A stretch of 60,000 bases of DNA from Cryptomeria japonica (taxonomy: Eukaryota > Streptophyta > Pinopsida > Cupressales > Cupressaceae), in assembly GCF_030272615.1 (NCBI RefSeq), contig NC_081409.1, positions 618,375,255 to 618,435,254 on the forward strand, read 5' to 3'. The position numbers and the translations under genes are program-made. Positions 33,581 to 46,641 of this stretch are shown in pieces (positions within the stretch are counted from its first letter, which is position 1; each line of letters begins with the position of its first letter). The notes below the pieces were generated by a model, which saw nothing but the letters and a program-made list of their open reading frames with translations, was not told the DNA's origin and did no database searches.

Positions 33581-34157
33581 AAAAACATATATTGGTAGAG
33601 AAACATTTTAATGTAAAGACGAGTACTAGTAATGTATTGTTTGTGAAATGGTGATATAGTGTTGATCACTAGACAATTCTTAAGCTTTTTAATTTGTGGA
33701 AACATAATTTATTCATAGATTAATTAAATGTTATAATAAACTAAGACTTATTGTTTAATATCATGCCAAATATATAATTAAAATGTTTCATTCTTCATAT
33801 TAACATATTATTACTAATTATAAAAGTGAAAAATATTCTCAAATTTAAAATTAATATATAACATATTGTAACTCCAATTCCCTTTTAATCAAAACAACTT
33901 CTAAAGATTATATAAATTACCTAAACCCTTATTATAGATCTAACCTAAAACATAAAATATATGAAATTTAAAAAATAAGACATAAGGTTTAGCCTACTGC
34001 ATATTGATAACCCTTTTTAACCATCTCTTCTACTTCAAATTGTTATACCCTACATTGTTCTCCTTTTATTTATATTTTTTTTTAACATAACAATATTAAA
34101 ATTAATAATAACAATAAAATAATAGTCATTAAATTATGGACAACAACAAACGACCAA

Positions 34158-34405
34158 AGTTACATTGAATACCGACGAGAGAAACAAACAACCTTTTATG
34201 TACAGTTCCATAAGTAAACAGCAGAAAAAATTACAATCAAAATTACATACAAGAAAAACACAGTCTGTAATGGTATGAAGACTACTATTTTTGGGGTGTT
34301 TTAAGTAAATATTAAATATAAGTTTGGTTGTAAATTTTTAGCTGTTTATTTATGGAATTGTACATAAAAGGTTGTTTATTTTTCTTGTCGGTATTCAATA
34401 TAACT
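34158..34405. mobile_element. Inverted-repeat (MITE-like) element, 248 bp
   Basis: The left end AGTTACATTGAATACCGAC and right end GTCGGTATTCAATATAACT are inverted copies, and the match continues inward for about 65 bases with few changes (ACCTTTTATGTACAG.TCC against GGAATTGTACATAAAAGGT) and more weakly to about 100 bases, leaving a short loop. It has no coding capacity, as expected of a MITE or foldback element. A target duplication is not clear; the terminal AGTTA/TAACT could hide one. Confidence 0.75.
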
Positions 34406-36457
34406 GGACTCAGTTAATCTTCATACAAAACAACATTTCATATAGTTTCTAAAATCTGTAAAATATAATGAATTTTCCTGAAATTTTGAGTAGGTAAATC
34501 AGCATGATCTGCATCCCATTGTTGTAAAGTCATAAAAAAATCAGACCAAAAAACACTATGATTTGCACATCTGAAAAAATTTTAACAGTACCATTTTGTA
34601 TAAAGATTGACCACTGCCATTTTCATTTTCTTGTTTAATTATATTCAATGCTAAAAAGTCATTCAATAATCCTGTTCACAGTCAATGTCTCTTTGTACTG
34701 TACTGCATAAGCATTCATAGTCAGTTGTGAGTATTCTCTACCCAACATAGAGGAAGAGCATCAGTAGTTGAGCACCCTAACTTGGCGCTTCTCAAAATCT
34801 TATGTGAAAATTTCAAATCTCCCATTTTTTTACAGTAGCTTACTTGGCAAGTCCCCTGCTTATAACTAAGCTTTCAGCACCACATCATCAAGAATGGTGC
34901 CACATCAGCATGCTTTTTGCCAAGGTGTCCAAAACAGCCCAAAATAAAAGTGAGACCAATAAACGTGGAAAAGAGACCCCAATAATTGTGCAGCTGATAT
35001 GACATCACCTGATTGATTACTTTTTACAATATTAATACATGAATAATAATTTCGAACTTCAACATAATATATATTAATCTTCCTCTGCTATGTTATGTCA
35101 GGACTAAAATTCAGTACGGACTTGCAGGCACTGAATTAACAAAACAATGTTGTATTAATTCATAATTTCGTGGTGTCATCTTTTCAACTTCGCAGTTCTA
35201 TTGGAGTTGAAGGATTGATGATAGTTATGAATGCGTTCACCAACTAAATATTCACAAATGTTTGCTTCACTTTGTACGTTTCTTAAAATACCTCTAAATG
35301 ATGTTCTTACTATCCACTTGAAAATTTTACATTGATAAAGGTAATTTACGGGAACTTCTCCATTGCTAAACAATGGGTCAACAAGGTTCAGATCTGCATG
35401 AGACACACCTTGATGTCATACAAAACCTTAGGAAAGGAAGTGATTTGCAGTTTGTGGTCATTGGCTACTCCATTCCTCATTGTTGCTATTTGAACCTTGA
35501 ACCCCACACATTGTTATTTTTTATAAAAAGAATCTTTGAGCCCCTATTTGAGTTGGTTTGTTTGGTTTATGCTTATGATGTTAGAATTTTATGAGCTGGA
35601 TCTTTCAAAAGGTTTAATAAAGAATATTAATATATGATTTAGTCAAAAGAGATATGCTGATTTTTTTTCTGGTAAAAATTGTGAAGCATTGCTTATCATT
35701 GGCAATCTTTTTAAAATAATTTTTTAAATTTTTCTTTGATCTATCATCCTGCTTAAACCCTTTTCTCAAAAATCTATTAGCTCACTGTATACTCCCAGAA
35801 ATCATCAGAAAACATCTGAAAGCAAAATACCTATCACATCTAAGAGAAGAAGGCATGATTGATATTATGCAACCTTGAGAGATAATTGATCCAAACCAAA
35901 ATCTGATAATTGAGATTAACTTGTAATAAAATCAGATAGATTGTCTATATTATATTACTATGATTCTCTCTCATACTAGTAAATTTTAAGTGTATTCTAA
36001 AATATTAGCAATTAATCATTTTTAATATTCCTCTTGTTTGGTTCCATCTAAACCTTATTATTTAGAATTTCAGAAGTTTATTTAGAATTTTTTTTCTCTT
36101 CAGATGGTAATGTACATTTCAACAATCTAGCTTGAAAGTATTGTTGTTCCATCATTATTTTGTTTATTTAGGTTTATTCTTAATGTACCAACAAGGATTG
36201 GTACTTTGTGCTAAATGAAATATAAAGGCATTAGAAGATACGAGTTTCTAAAAAATCTAAGTTCAATATTGAATTTCATCTAATGAGCTCATTATTATGA
36301 TCTTTGTACTAATTAGTAGTCTATTTAGTATTCTTGAGAAACTCCCTTAGGTTTTAAAGACTGGTAACTCTAGAATCAAAACATAGCTATATTTTTTCAA
36401 AAATGTCACCAAAAATATATTAACTTGACATAAGACCAAGTCAAAATATACTTATAC

Positions 36458-36527
36458 AAATTTTTTTTAAGATATATCAAATAATTATAGATAAATTTTT
36501 TTTAAGATATATCAAATAATTATAGAT
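36458..36527. repeat. 35-bp tandem duplication
   Basis: AAATTTTTTTTAAGATATAT and the next 15 bases occur at 36458 and again at 36493 back to back. Confidence 0.8.
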
Positions 36528-36855
36528 TTTGTTCTATGGTTAATATGTACCATTTCACAATTACATAACCCACAAAACGATATTTTTTTAACTTATACCT
36601 CATTTCCTACTAAACAGTCTAGTTAACTCCCTATTAGCATTTTAATCCTTTCTAAGAACTTGACATCATAGGTTCAAGATCGTATGGTTAGCAATTCTTG
36701 AACCCATACTTGCTATTTTTTCTTTCTGTATTGTTTATGAATGTCTTCCATTAAGACATTGTTTGAGATAGTCTCAACTAGAAGATTTGTATGCTTCAAT
36801 TTAAATTAAGATCATGCTTACATTTCTAATCATACTTTCTAATTCTTCTTTTATA

Positions 36856-36959
36856 TTATTTTTCAGTGTCTTGCTTGGCTCATCTAGGAGTTTGTATTCC
36901 TTCAACTTGGATTGTTTATTTTTCAGTGTCTTGCTTGGCTCATCTAGGAGTTTGTATTC
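36856..36959. repeat. Exact duplication with 60-bp period
   Basis: A 44-base segment (TTATTTTTCAGTGTCTTGC...TTTGTATTC) at 36856-36899 recurs without a change at 36916-36959, separated by 16 unique bases. Confidence 0.88.
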
Positions 36960-37924
36960 GCCCACAATCATTATCAGAACATATTATCAATTTGTAAGCC
37001 CCAATTATGTTTTTTGCTCATTAATGATTTCAGTAGCACTAGTTTTTTACCAGTAAAAATAATTCACTCTCAGTACGTGTGTCTTAGCATACATCAGTAG
37101 GTTAAAGAAGACTCGGAAAGGAGGATACATTCAAATTCCATTCGGCCATTTTGCTAGGTATATTATTTAGACTTCTAGTTTTCATTGGTTACAATTTACA
37201 TAGTGCCTGACATCTACATCATCATCTTCTCTTGGAAATCGTTTGCTTGCGTTAGTGAATGTATGGAAGAGTTTACATAGCTGGTGTAAACATGATAGAC
37301 ATGAAATAAAAAATTGAATATTAATTAGTTTTGTTGAAAAGATTATAAATATAATTATACTTGTAATACAAATTGATAGATCAAAGCTGGGCAGTTTGGT
37401 TTAAGTGTCAATTTAGGGTGTAAATTTGTGAAAGGTGTTGTAGCTAGATGTCTAAGGGATGAAGATAGTACGTTGAGAAAAACTCACAAGAATTGTCAAG
37501 ATTTTAATCTGATTTAATTCTCCTATTCTATTTCTGCGGTAGGACCAATGACAGGAACAACAACAGCTTGTACAGTAACATCAGTAACAATTTACAGTTT
37601 GAATTGTTTTAGTCAAAGAATCACAGCATGACAGAACATCAATAAATGATTTAATAAATAGTGTCACAATTCATAACTGGATTGCACATAAATACCACGC
37701 TGTTCTCATGATCAACACAAAAATAACATGATTGATCAATAATTGAAATAAAAGGAACATGAAATAGAACACTACATAATAGAATGAAACATTCGCTTAA
37801 AAGTATTCACCAACAGTACCTATCTCCTTAGTTTCTTGGATGATAGAACAAGAGTGCCTTTTACGCTGGTTTGATCATGAGAATGTTGTTTTATTTATCA
37901 ATTAGCAGTCTCATGGTTTTGTTG

Positions 37925-38545
37925 TGTAAGATTTGTATTTACGTAAGGTGCAAACGTGAACATTGAAATGTATCTATGTGCAATAAAGGAAACAAAATTT
38001 GGTATTTAAAATTCCCACGATTGTCTAATGTCATATGGAACACACATCTCTCACATATATATTTGGTATTGTAGAATACAACAATAATTTAATTTTTTTT
38101 TGTAGTACACACACATGTATTTGTATAGGTACCGAACACATGTATATACACATATATGTCAGTGAAAATAAACATATTTTAAAACTTGTATATATATACA
38201 AAGAGAATGTATATATATAAGTGAAATATACACGCACAAACATACATATATATAACACCATAGATATTTATATGTATAAGATTTGTAATTCTGCAAGGTG
38301 CAACTGTGAACATACAAATCTATTTATGTGCAACGAATGAAATAAAATTGTTAAAATATATTTAGGTGGATAAACAAAAGCTAAAAATAGTTAATGTGGA
38401 AGTGCCTATTATATTTGCACGCACACACACAAGATTTAATCTGGAAGTGGCTATGAACTATGCTTCCAGTAGCAAATGAGAGCTATGTGTAAAGAGCCAT
38501 TGACACAATATGAAAACCATATAATATTAAAATCTGTAGATAAAT
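37925..38545. repeat. Local dispersed repeat, copies 1 and 2
   Basis: Copies near 37925-38010 and 38278-38545 share GCAAGGTGCAA or GTAAGGTGCAAACGTGAACAT, TATTTATGTGCAA and, further on, TGGAAGTGGCTAT and GCAAATGAGAG. Between them lies a (TATA/CACA)-rich microsatellite (about 38100-38260). Similar copies follow at 40385-40745 and 40925-41060. Confidence 0.6.
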
Positions 38546-38707
38546 TTAGATACACACATTTATATGTATAAGATTTAAATTTGAACAAATATTGTTATCC
38601 TATTGCAAATAAGTCTGAGTCACATGAAATAGGTTTTTTAAACCTTCTATTTGATCCTCAATACCTATTATAGTCATACACTACCCATAAAATTTCAGAT
38701 TTGTTAT

Positions 38708-39867
38708 TGTTGGCCATTTGGTGGAATTGATTATGTGTTGCATTGATGTTTTGTCGTTGATGTCAACAAGTTAGTTGTTTGGATGCTTTACCGACACCCT
38801 TTTGGTCCCGGTAGGTTGAGTAGTTTCTGGTTGTTTTGTATCCGACATGATCCTGTAGGCTTCAGTATGATTTGGTTATGGAATTGGCTTATTCATGATA
38901 CTCGTGTTCATATTCAGCCAGTTTGTTTTGGTCTGATGATCGGATTAGAATCTTGTTTACTTAGAAGCTGGGATTTTGGTTCTCGTGAGGGTCTTGGTGC
39001 AGCTTCTGGTGGAGTTTCAAGATGTTGTTGGTGATCATGATTGAGACTTGGCCAGTGGAGATCATTGCTTTAGCGTGTGGACTTATATTGGGTCACGGTT
39101 GATCTAGGTTATGGACCAGTTTAATGTAACGTGTGCATTGGACCTCTTGATGTGTTTTCGGGATGTCTTATATGTTGGATATTATTTGTTTAGTCTAAGG
39201 CCGACATGTTTTGTAATTATGTAATTGGTTTATTTTTTGGTAGCCGACCTGATTGTTTATGGTCGAGGGTTTGTATATATAGTTGTAAGATCTCATTGTA
39301 GATCATCATGGTATGGGAAATGGATATGTAATGTGCGAATAATGTAATATCATTCAGGCAGAGGATTTGGTCGATCATTGGAGATTGAATTGTGTTTATG
39401 TAAAATCATTTATTCCTCCGGTATTGAGCTTAACCGGACTGTACTCAAGGATAGGACATGCTATCTTTGCAGTTCAAACACTTCTTTGGATTGTAGTCTG
39501 GATTTCTATGTAGTCAGTGAGACTCTTTTTGTGATGAGAAGTGCGCTCTAGGCCATTGGCCTTTCTGCAATTGCAGGCCCCTCAATTGTAATTCACATAC
39601 TTACTACAAAAGTATTATCTGACTGTGGGTAGGCTTCCCATCGTGGTTTTTCCCTTTACTGAGTTTTCCACATATAAATCTTGGTGTCATGTGGATGGTA
39701 TTTATTCTGTGATTATTGTTTATGGTTTAACTACTATTCTGGTATTAATATTTTGGGTTCTGGTATGAAATTTTTAATTGCTTAAGGTTCTGGTAATCTA
39801 TGACAACTGATTCACCCCCCCCCCCCCCTCCTCTTAGTTGTCTTCTGGTTGTTTGAACTGTCCAACA
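38708..39867 (+). mobile_element. Solo LTR of the Copia family (D)
   Basis: Starts TGTTGGCCATTTGG and ends GTCCAACA, 1,160 bp, with the same order of landmarks as the LTRs of A and B: ATTGATTATGTGTTGCATTG at the start, TATATAT at 39274 followed by TGTAAGATCTCATTG, TATTGAGCTTAACCGGAC-like sequence, GTCAGTGAGACTC, GATTCACCCCC with a run of 14 C. Flanks are GTTAT (38703-38707) and ATTAT (39868-39872), matching in four of five bases. No primer-binding site follows, so it is a solo LTR from recombination. Confidence 0.85.
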
Positions 39868-39868
39868 A

Positions 39869-40047
39869 TTATAATACTTGAAACAAATAAGTCATGTAAA
39901 ACAAGTTTTTCTCAAAACTCTTTGGATTAGGATGAATGCGAAAATAAATATCAAGTTTGTTATAACACTTGAAAGAAATCAGTCATTTGAAACAACTTCC
40001 TCTCAAAACTCTTTGGATAATGAATGTCGAAATAGAAATAAAAAAAG
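39869..40047. repeat. 90-bp tandem duplication
   Basis: TTATAATACTTGAAACAAAT...CTCAAAACTCTTTGGAT at 39869-39956 is followed by a diverged copy at 39959-40047 (TTATAACACTTGAAAGAAAT...CTCAAAACTCTTTGGAT). Confidence 0.75.
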
Positions 40048-41119
40048 TTTCCAAGCAAGCTACATTTTTGTCTCATCTATGTATGTCAAAGAAGGGACGT
40101 GAAACCTATCAAATAGGATCTACAATGAAAAGGCGAATCAAGATAAATATAAAATTGAAAGTGCTTATATAATTATATATAATTTAAAATTTAAAATAAA
40201 TTGGTTAGAAATTTTAAATGTAGTGTATAAATGGTTATGTGAAAACATATTTTTAAGGCATGTGGGAGAATACCTGCATCATGAAGATGGAGGGTTTGGG
40301 ATATGAATTCTAATAAACACATGCAGCCATGGTGCAATTGCCTAAAAAGGGAAAGACAGTTTAAAAGAGATGAAGATCAATTAAAATATGTTTAGCTATG
40401 TAAACTAAAACCAAAAATATTTAATGTGGAAGCAGCTAAATGAAATAAATATATTCGATATAATACATATTGAGGCATATTACACTTTGTTGGAAGGATG
40501 ACTAGTTGCAAGTAATGACCATCAAAGAAGACTGCACACACACACACACACAAAAAAAAAAAAATGCAGATAATGAAATGTATTTATCTGTAATAAAGGA
40601 AATTAGGTTGTTAACATATGTTTATGTGGACAAATTCGAGAGTAAAAAATTTAATTTGGAAGTGGTTATAGCCTATTCTTCAACAAGCAAATGAGAGATA
40701 AAGAGGCCTTGGCAACATATGAAAACCATATTAAATTAAGATCTAAAAATATGAATAGAAAAAGGACATAAAGCGGTTAATAATGAAACATTATTTTGCT
40801 TAAAGTATGAGAACCATGCAAATAGTAACCAATAATTACCTGTGTTAAAATGAGGGATAAGAGTAGCGTGTTGTTTCACAAGTTCAATCAATGTAAGAAT
40901 AGATGGAAGCAACAAACATATTTGGTTATGTCTGCAAGGTGCAAATGTAGGAAATGAAATGTATTTATGTGCAACAAATGAAGTGAAATTTCTAAAATAT
41001 ATCTAGGTGTAAAAAAAAAACATAAAATCAATTAACCTAGAACTGGTTATTACATATGTTTGGACGATGACGTGGGAGAAGTATTGAAGAAATCCTTATT
41101 AAAACATCAAAACCATATA
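40048..41119. other. Spacer with dispersed-repeat copies 3 and 4, no gene
   Basis: Copies of the local repeat lie near 40385-40745 (AATGTGGAAGCAGCTAAATG, TTTGGAAGTGGTTATAGCC, AGCAAATGAGAG, TATGAAAACCATAT) and 40925-41060 (GCAAGGTGCAAATG, TATTTATGTGCAAC). A (CA)n(A)n microsatellite lies at 40535-40564. Nothing coding is visible. Confidence 0.55.
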
Positions 41120-41124
41120 AATGT

Positions 41125-42373
41125 TGTTGGTAAATTGGAGGAATTGATTATGTGTTGCATTGATGTTTTGTCATTGATGGCAACATCGGTTGTTTTGGTT
41201 GTCTACCAATTTCCGGTAGGTTCCGGTAGAGTGGTTGGATTATGATATTGATCTGGTATGCTCCCGTATTATTTGGTTTGTGGAATTGGTTTGGATATGT
41301 CATTGATGCTATTCAAATGTGTATCACGATTAGTTGGTTTGGGATTTGATGACTCAGGAGCTATCATTTGTTCTAGTAAGCCTTTTGGTCACCGGTAAGG
41401 GTTCTACCAGTAGAGCTTTGTTGAAGATATTTTGATGCATGTGATAAGTGGTGTTGGCACAACTTCTAGATGGCTTTCAGGATGTCGGTGGTTATCTTTT
41501 TTGTGTTCTTGTTGATTGGTGGTGTTGGATTTGGGTCTAGACCTAATGTTATCTTATTCAGCTAGGTTATGGACCAGTTTATGTAACGTGTTGGTGGATG
41601 ATCCCGATGTGTTTCTAGTTGGATCTATTGATTGGATTATGTTATTTCGGTCTTAGGCCAACTTGGTTGATCATTGGATTGTGGGTTAATCTTATGAATT
41701 TATTGTATTATCTTTTAGGTGGCTAACCTAATTGTTTAGGTCCCAGGTTGGTATAAATATGATGTAAGATCTCTTTGTATATCATGGGCATATGGGAATA
41801 TTCATGGGTTTATGGCATATGTGATTATCTATGTGTGAATAAGGTTGTAATCATATGAAGAGGTTTTGGCCAATCATAGGTGGTCAAATTTGGTTTGTGT
41901 AAGAGGTTTAAGACCTTCGGTACTGAGCTTAACCAGAATTGTATTCAGGCATAGAAGATTCTAATCTTTCAATTCATTCTCATTTTTGGATTATAGTGGA
42001 TTTATTTTGTAGTCAATGAGGCTCCTTTTGTGATGAGCAGTGTGCTCTAGACTATTGGCCTTCCTACATGTGCAGGCCCCTCTTTATGTAATCACATACT
42101 TACTGCAGAAGTATTATCTGACTATGGGTAGGCTTCCCACTATGGTTTTCCCCTTTACCAAGCATTCCACATACAAATATTGGTGTTATCTTTTGTGGAT
42201 GGTTGGTAAATGTTCTATGAATTATATTTATTCTTAACAGTTATATATTTTATTTCATTATTTGGTTTATGTATTCCAATAATAAGGTTTTAGTGCTTAA
42301 AGTTCTATAATCAGTTAACAACTGATTCACCCCCCCCTCTTAGTTGTTCACTGATTATCTGAGTTATCTAACA
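41125..42373 (+). repeat. Element A 5' LTR
   Basis: 1,249 bp, TGTTGGTAAATTGG...ATCTAACA. TATAAATA at 41752-41759 precedes GATGTAAGATCTC and is the likely promoter TATA box. GATTCACCCCCCCCTCT lies at 42325-42341. Confidence 0.92.
41752..41759 (+). promoter_or_regulatory. TATA box of the element A 5' LTR
   Basis: TATAAATA, followed by GATGTAAGATCTC. The same arrangement recurs in B (48145, 54013) and D (39274), which supports its use as the family promoter. Confidence 0.6.
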
Positions 42374-42375
42374 AT

Positions 42376-42388
42376 TGGTATCAGAGCC
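42376..42388 (+). promoter_or_regulatory. Primer-binding site of element A
   Basis: TGGTATCAGAGCC, two bases after the LTR; complementary to initiator Met-tRNA. Confidence 0.92.
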
Positions 42389-42429
42389 TAGTCCTCTCTG
42401 TAGAGGCTTAACCTCTTGAGGAAGATACT

Positions 42430-43418
42430 ATGGCATTTAATAGTACAAGTTCATCAAGTTCATCTGCAACTATTTTCCAGAGAGAAATTCCTAGTCTTGA
42501 TGGAACACATTATAGAATATGGAAGATTCAGATGGAGACTCATATGAGATGTCTTGGTAAGGAGATTTGGGAAATCACTGAGAAAGGATATATACCTCAT
42601 AATTTGGCATCTGGAAATCCTCCTCCAGCAGGCTTGGATAAGGACATTGAAAATGATTGTAGAGCTAGAGAAGCCCTTTTGTGTGCACTTTCTGATCAAC
42701 AAATTATGGGACTAACTGACAAATCAACTACAAAGGCTATATGGGATAAATTGGAGACTCTAAATGAAGGTGACCCTACTATTAAAATTTCTAAACTTGA
42801 TGGTTACCAGGTGAGATATGAGAACCTGAAGATGGAAGAAGATGAAAGGATTACTGCTTTTATGGAGAGAGAATGAAATTTTTCAAGGAATTTAGTGTTG
42901 TGGTGGATCTTTGAGCGAAGATGAAATAGTTTCTAAAATATTAAGATCTTTGCCACTGGCTTATAAGATGAAGGCTAGTGCACATAATGAGTTGAGAACA
43001 ATGGCAAAAACCTATGTTAATAGGGATGCCTTGGTTGGGAAGTTATCTGCTTTTGAGCTTGAGGAGTTTGGTTCTTCTGGAGTTGCAAAATGTGAACCTG
43101 CTTTTCATGCATCTACATCATCTACTGGCAAGAGTGATTGGAAAGCCTTATATGCTAAGGAACTGGAGGAAATGAAGAAAGAAGATGAAGAGTTTGAGAA
43201 ACTTGAAGCCCTATTTGCTAGAATAGTACCTAAAGGTCCGACAGGAAGTAAGTATGGAGGAAAATCACCTTTCAAATGTTTCCCATGTAATAAGATAGGT
43301 CATTTTGCATCTAGATGTCTTAAAAGGAATTCAAGATTTGAGGAAAGAGCTAGAAGATATTTTAGGCACAACCATGATTATTAGAACAAGCATAAGTACA
43401 AGAGGAACAAAGACAAAT
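42430..43418 (+). pseudogene. Element A gag (decayed)
   Basis: Starts at an ATG 42 bases after the primer site. Residues 1-148 carry the UBN2-type Copia gag domain (YRIWKIQMETHMRC, RAREALLCALSDQQIM, KLDGYQVRYENLKMEEDE). A one-base shift near 42880 moves to the next frame, which continues through SLPLAYKMKASAHNELR to a CCHC zinc knuckle CFPCNKIGHFASRC near 43275-43316. A TAG at 43382-43384 interrupts the basic tail. The protein would form the particle that packages element RNA. It is clearly homologous to the gag of element B along its whole length. Confidence 0.88.
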
Positions 43419-43444
43419 GATGTTACTATGCAGATGAGGAAGGT

Positions 43445-46400
43445 GTGACTGATTCTGATGATGAACCGATACAATATTCAACTAGTGGACTCGACAATGG
43501 AAAGGAATGGGTATTCTTAGCTATCAAGGAAGATGATCCGGTACCTAAAGAAAAGGCCCTTGCTACTAAAGTTGAAGAAAAGGATGAATGGGCGATAGAC
43601 AGTGGATGTTCACATCATATGACTGGATATAAAATGATGTTTCTATCTTTACAAGAATTTGATGGCGGTCTGGTTAGATTTGGAGATGACAAAGCATGCA
43701 TGATCAAGGGAAGAGGAACTATATCATTGGATGGTAAGCATGATACTGATATGTTTATTATGTTGAAGGTTTAAGGCATAATATTTTGAGTGTAGGATAG
43801 TTGGTGGATAAGGGATTTTGGTTACAGTTCAAGGATGGGAAATGCAAGATTATCAACAGATCTGGATTGGAGATTGCAACCGGTACTAAGACTAAAGGTA
43901 ACATCTTTCATTTGAACTTCGGTGAGAAGACATGTCTGATTGCACAAATTTATAAGGGTTGGCTATGGCATAAGAGGTTGTGTCACGTGAATTTTGATTG
44001 TATTGTAAAGATCAATTCTACTAAGGCAGTTAGAGATATAGCTAATATTGTGAAGCCCTATAATCTGGTATGTAAGGAATGTCAAATGGAAAAGCAAGTC
44101 AAAACTTGTTTTAAGAGTATATAAGACAAATATAATGATGTGCTTGATTTTATTCATATTGATTTGTGTGGTCCTGCTATAATCAAGAGTTTTCAGGGTG
44201 ATAGATATTTTATGCTAATCATTAATGACTATTCTAGAATGATGTGGGTTACTTTTCTAAGGGAGAAATCTAAAGCATTCAAAAAGTTTAAAATTGTTAA
44301 AGCTAAAGTTGAGACAGAGACTTGATATTGAAGATTAAATGCTTAAGGTCTGATCAGGGTGGATAATTTACATTCGGTGAATTTAACAGTTATTGTGAAA
44401 AGAATGGGATAAGGAGACAACTATTTGCACCTCATACACCTTAGCAGAATGGAGTTGTGGAAAGGAAGAACAAAACTATCTTGGATGCGGCTAGAACTAT
44501 GATGATGGAAGCTAAGTTGCCTCATATCTACTAGAGAGAAGTTGTGAGCACGACAGTATACACATTCAATAGAGTTTATATCAAAGGAGACATCGGTAAG
44601 ACACCTTATGAGTTATGGTTTGTTTATACACCTATAGTTAAGTATTTTAGAATCTTTGGTAGTAAATGCTATATCAAAAGAGATGATTCCATTGGAAAGT
44701 TTGATCCTAGATGTGGTGAAGGGATATTTCTTGGTTATTCTAATGAAAGCAAAGCATATAGATGTTATAACAAAATATTGTAGAGAATTGTGGAGAGCAC
44801 TAATATCAAGTTGGATGAGATAAACAGAAGTCAAAATCAGAACTTATGAGAGAGAACCGGCAGTGGAAATGATCATAACTAAACCAGTAGCACCTACACT
44901 GGGACAAAATGTTGAACCGATTACTCCAGCAATATCATAAAATTAGATAGTAAATAAAGATCATAGTAGAGGAACATAAAATCAAAAGACTCCTAAGTAT
45001 GTTAGGTTAAATCATTCAGAAGATCAGATCATTGAAGGCAAGAATAAAGGAGTGATGACAAGAAGAAAGTTGACAACTGATGAGGTATGTTTAATTTCTC
45101 AAATTGAACTGGCATCAGTAATTGAAGCATGTAAAGACGAATATTGGATAAAAGCTATGGAAGAGGAATTAGATCAGATAGAAAAGAATAACACATGGAC
45201 TTTACTTCCCTAGCCTAAAAATAAGAATGTTATTAGGACTAAATGGGTTCTTAGGAATAAATTGAATGAAGATAGACAATTTGTGAGGAATAAGGCTAGA
45301 TTGGTTTGTAAAGGATATTCTCAGAAGGAAGAAATTTATTATGATGAGACTTTTGCTCTGATAGCTAGGATTGAAGCTGTGATATTATTTCTTGCTTATT
45401 CTGCCCATAAGAACTACAAGGTTTATCATATGGATGTTAAGTGTGCATTTTTGAATGGAGATCTTTAAGAGGAAGTTTAGATTGAGCAACCTAATGGATT
45501 TTCACTTTCAGATGAGAAAAACATGGTTTGCAAGTTAAGGAAAGCTTTATTTGGATTGAAACAAGCCCCTAGAGCTTGGTATGCAAGATTGGATAAATAT
45601 CTTTTGAAGCTTGGTTTCACTAAAGGTAATGCTGATAGTAATTTATATTATAAGATCACTGATGATGACATATTGATTGTTGAAGTCTTTGTTGATGATA
45701 TCATTTTTGGAGGTGAGGATAAGTTATGTATGGAATTATCTGATAATATAAAGACTGAATTTGAGATGTCTATGATTGGGGAGATGGAATTTTTCTTAGG
45801 TTTATAGATAAATCAGACTGATAAAGGTATTTTCATCTGTCAAACTAAGTATGCTAGGGAGTTGTTGAATAAATTTGGTATGGAAAATTCTAAACCGGTT
45901 GGTACACCTATGGTTACAAGTGAGAAATTGACTAAGATAGATGCCTCAACACTGGTAAATCCTACAAGGTACAAGTCTATGATTGGAGGTTTGTTATATC
46001 TGACTTAGACTAGACCAAATATAATGAATGCAATTTGTATTGTATCAAGATATCAGAGTGATCCTAGAGAGAATCATGAGAGTACGGTGAAAAGGATTTT
46101 CAGGTATTTGCAAGGAACAACTGAATATGGTTTGAGGTATCCTAAAAATGATGATTTTACACTATGTGCATATACAAATGCAGATTGGGATGGAGATGTT
46201 GATGACCAGAAGAGAACATCTGATGGAGCTTTCTTTCTTAGAAATAAACTTGTTTCATGGATCAACAAGAAGAAGTCATGTACTTCTTTATCTATTGTTG
46301 AAGCCAAGTATGTTGTTGCTGCTACTAACTGTACACAAGTTCTATGGATGAAGCAAATGTTGAAGGATATAAGGGTAGATTGTAAGGAACTGGTAGTTAT

Positions 46401-46641
46401 TCGCTGTGATAACTCTTCTACTATTGATATATCAAAGAATTCAGTATTTCATTCTAAGACAAAGCACATATCTATCAAGTATAACTTTTTGAAGGAGAAG
46501 GTGGAAGCAAATGAAGTTAGACTGGTTTATGTGAACACTAAAGAGCAGATTGCATATATCTTCACCAAACCTTTTCCTAAGGAATCATTTGAGTACTTTG
46601 GAGATAGATTGGGGGTTTATGCCCCTCCGGTAGAGACCTGA
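43445..46641 (+). pseudogene. Element A pol: protease, integrase, RT, RNase H (decayed)
   Basis: Aspartic protease: AIDSGCSHHMTG near 43594. Integrase zinc region: HKRLCH near 43971 and CKEC near 44073. Integrase core: FIHIDLCG near 44152, a further Asp in LRSDQGG near 44343 and the Glu in NGVVERKN near 44450, with stops between. Reverse transcriptase: HMDVKCAFLNGDL near 45430, GLKQAPRAWYARLDKY near 45553 and the active-site motif FVDD near 45691. RNase H: ADWDGDVDD and SIVEAKYVVAATN, in the open frame 46024-46641. Frame changes occur around 43770, 44320 and 44800, and there are more than ten stops, mostly TAG/TAA/TGA at expected Gln or Trp. The polyprotein ends at TGA 46639-46641. This copy is inactive. 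Confidence 0.9.

Larger units (their letters stand above)
33061..38702. other. AT-rich spacer, no supported gene
   Basis: I see no protein with a recognisable pattern; small open frames near 35176-35594 have no motif and partly overlap each other on opposite strands. The interval contains the inverted-repeat element at 34158-34405, several exact tandem duplications, and from about 37900 copies of a local dispersed repeat, all listed separately. The segment 34740-35030 is less AT-rich but shows no coding frame. Confidence 0.55.

Noticed and set aside
35176-35594. Overlapping small frames on both strands
   Set aside because: No motif, no neighbouring gene structure, lengths expected by chance.
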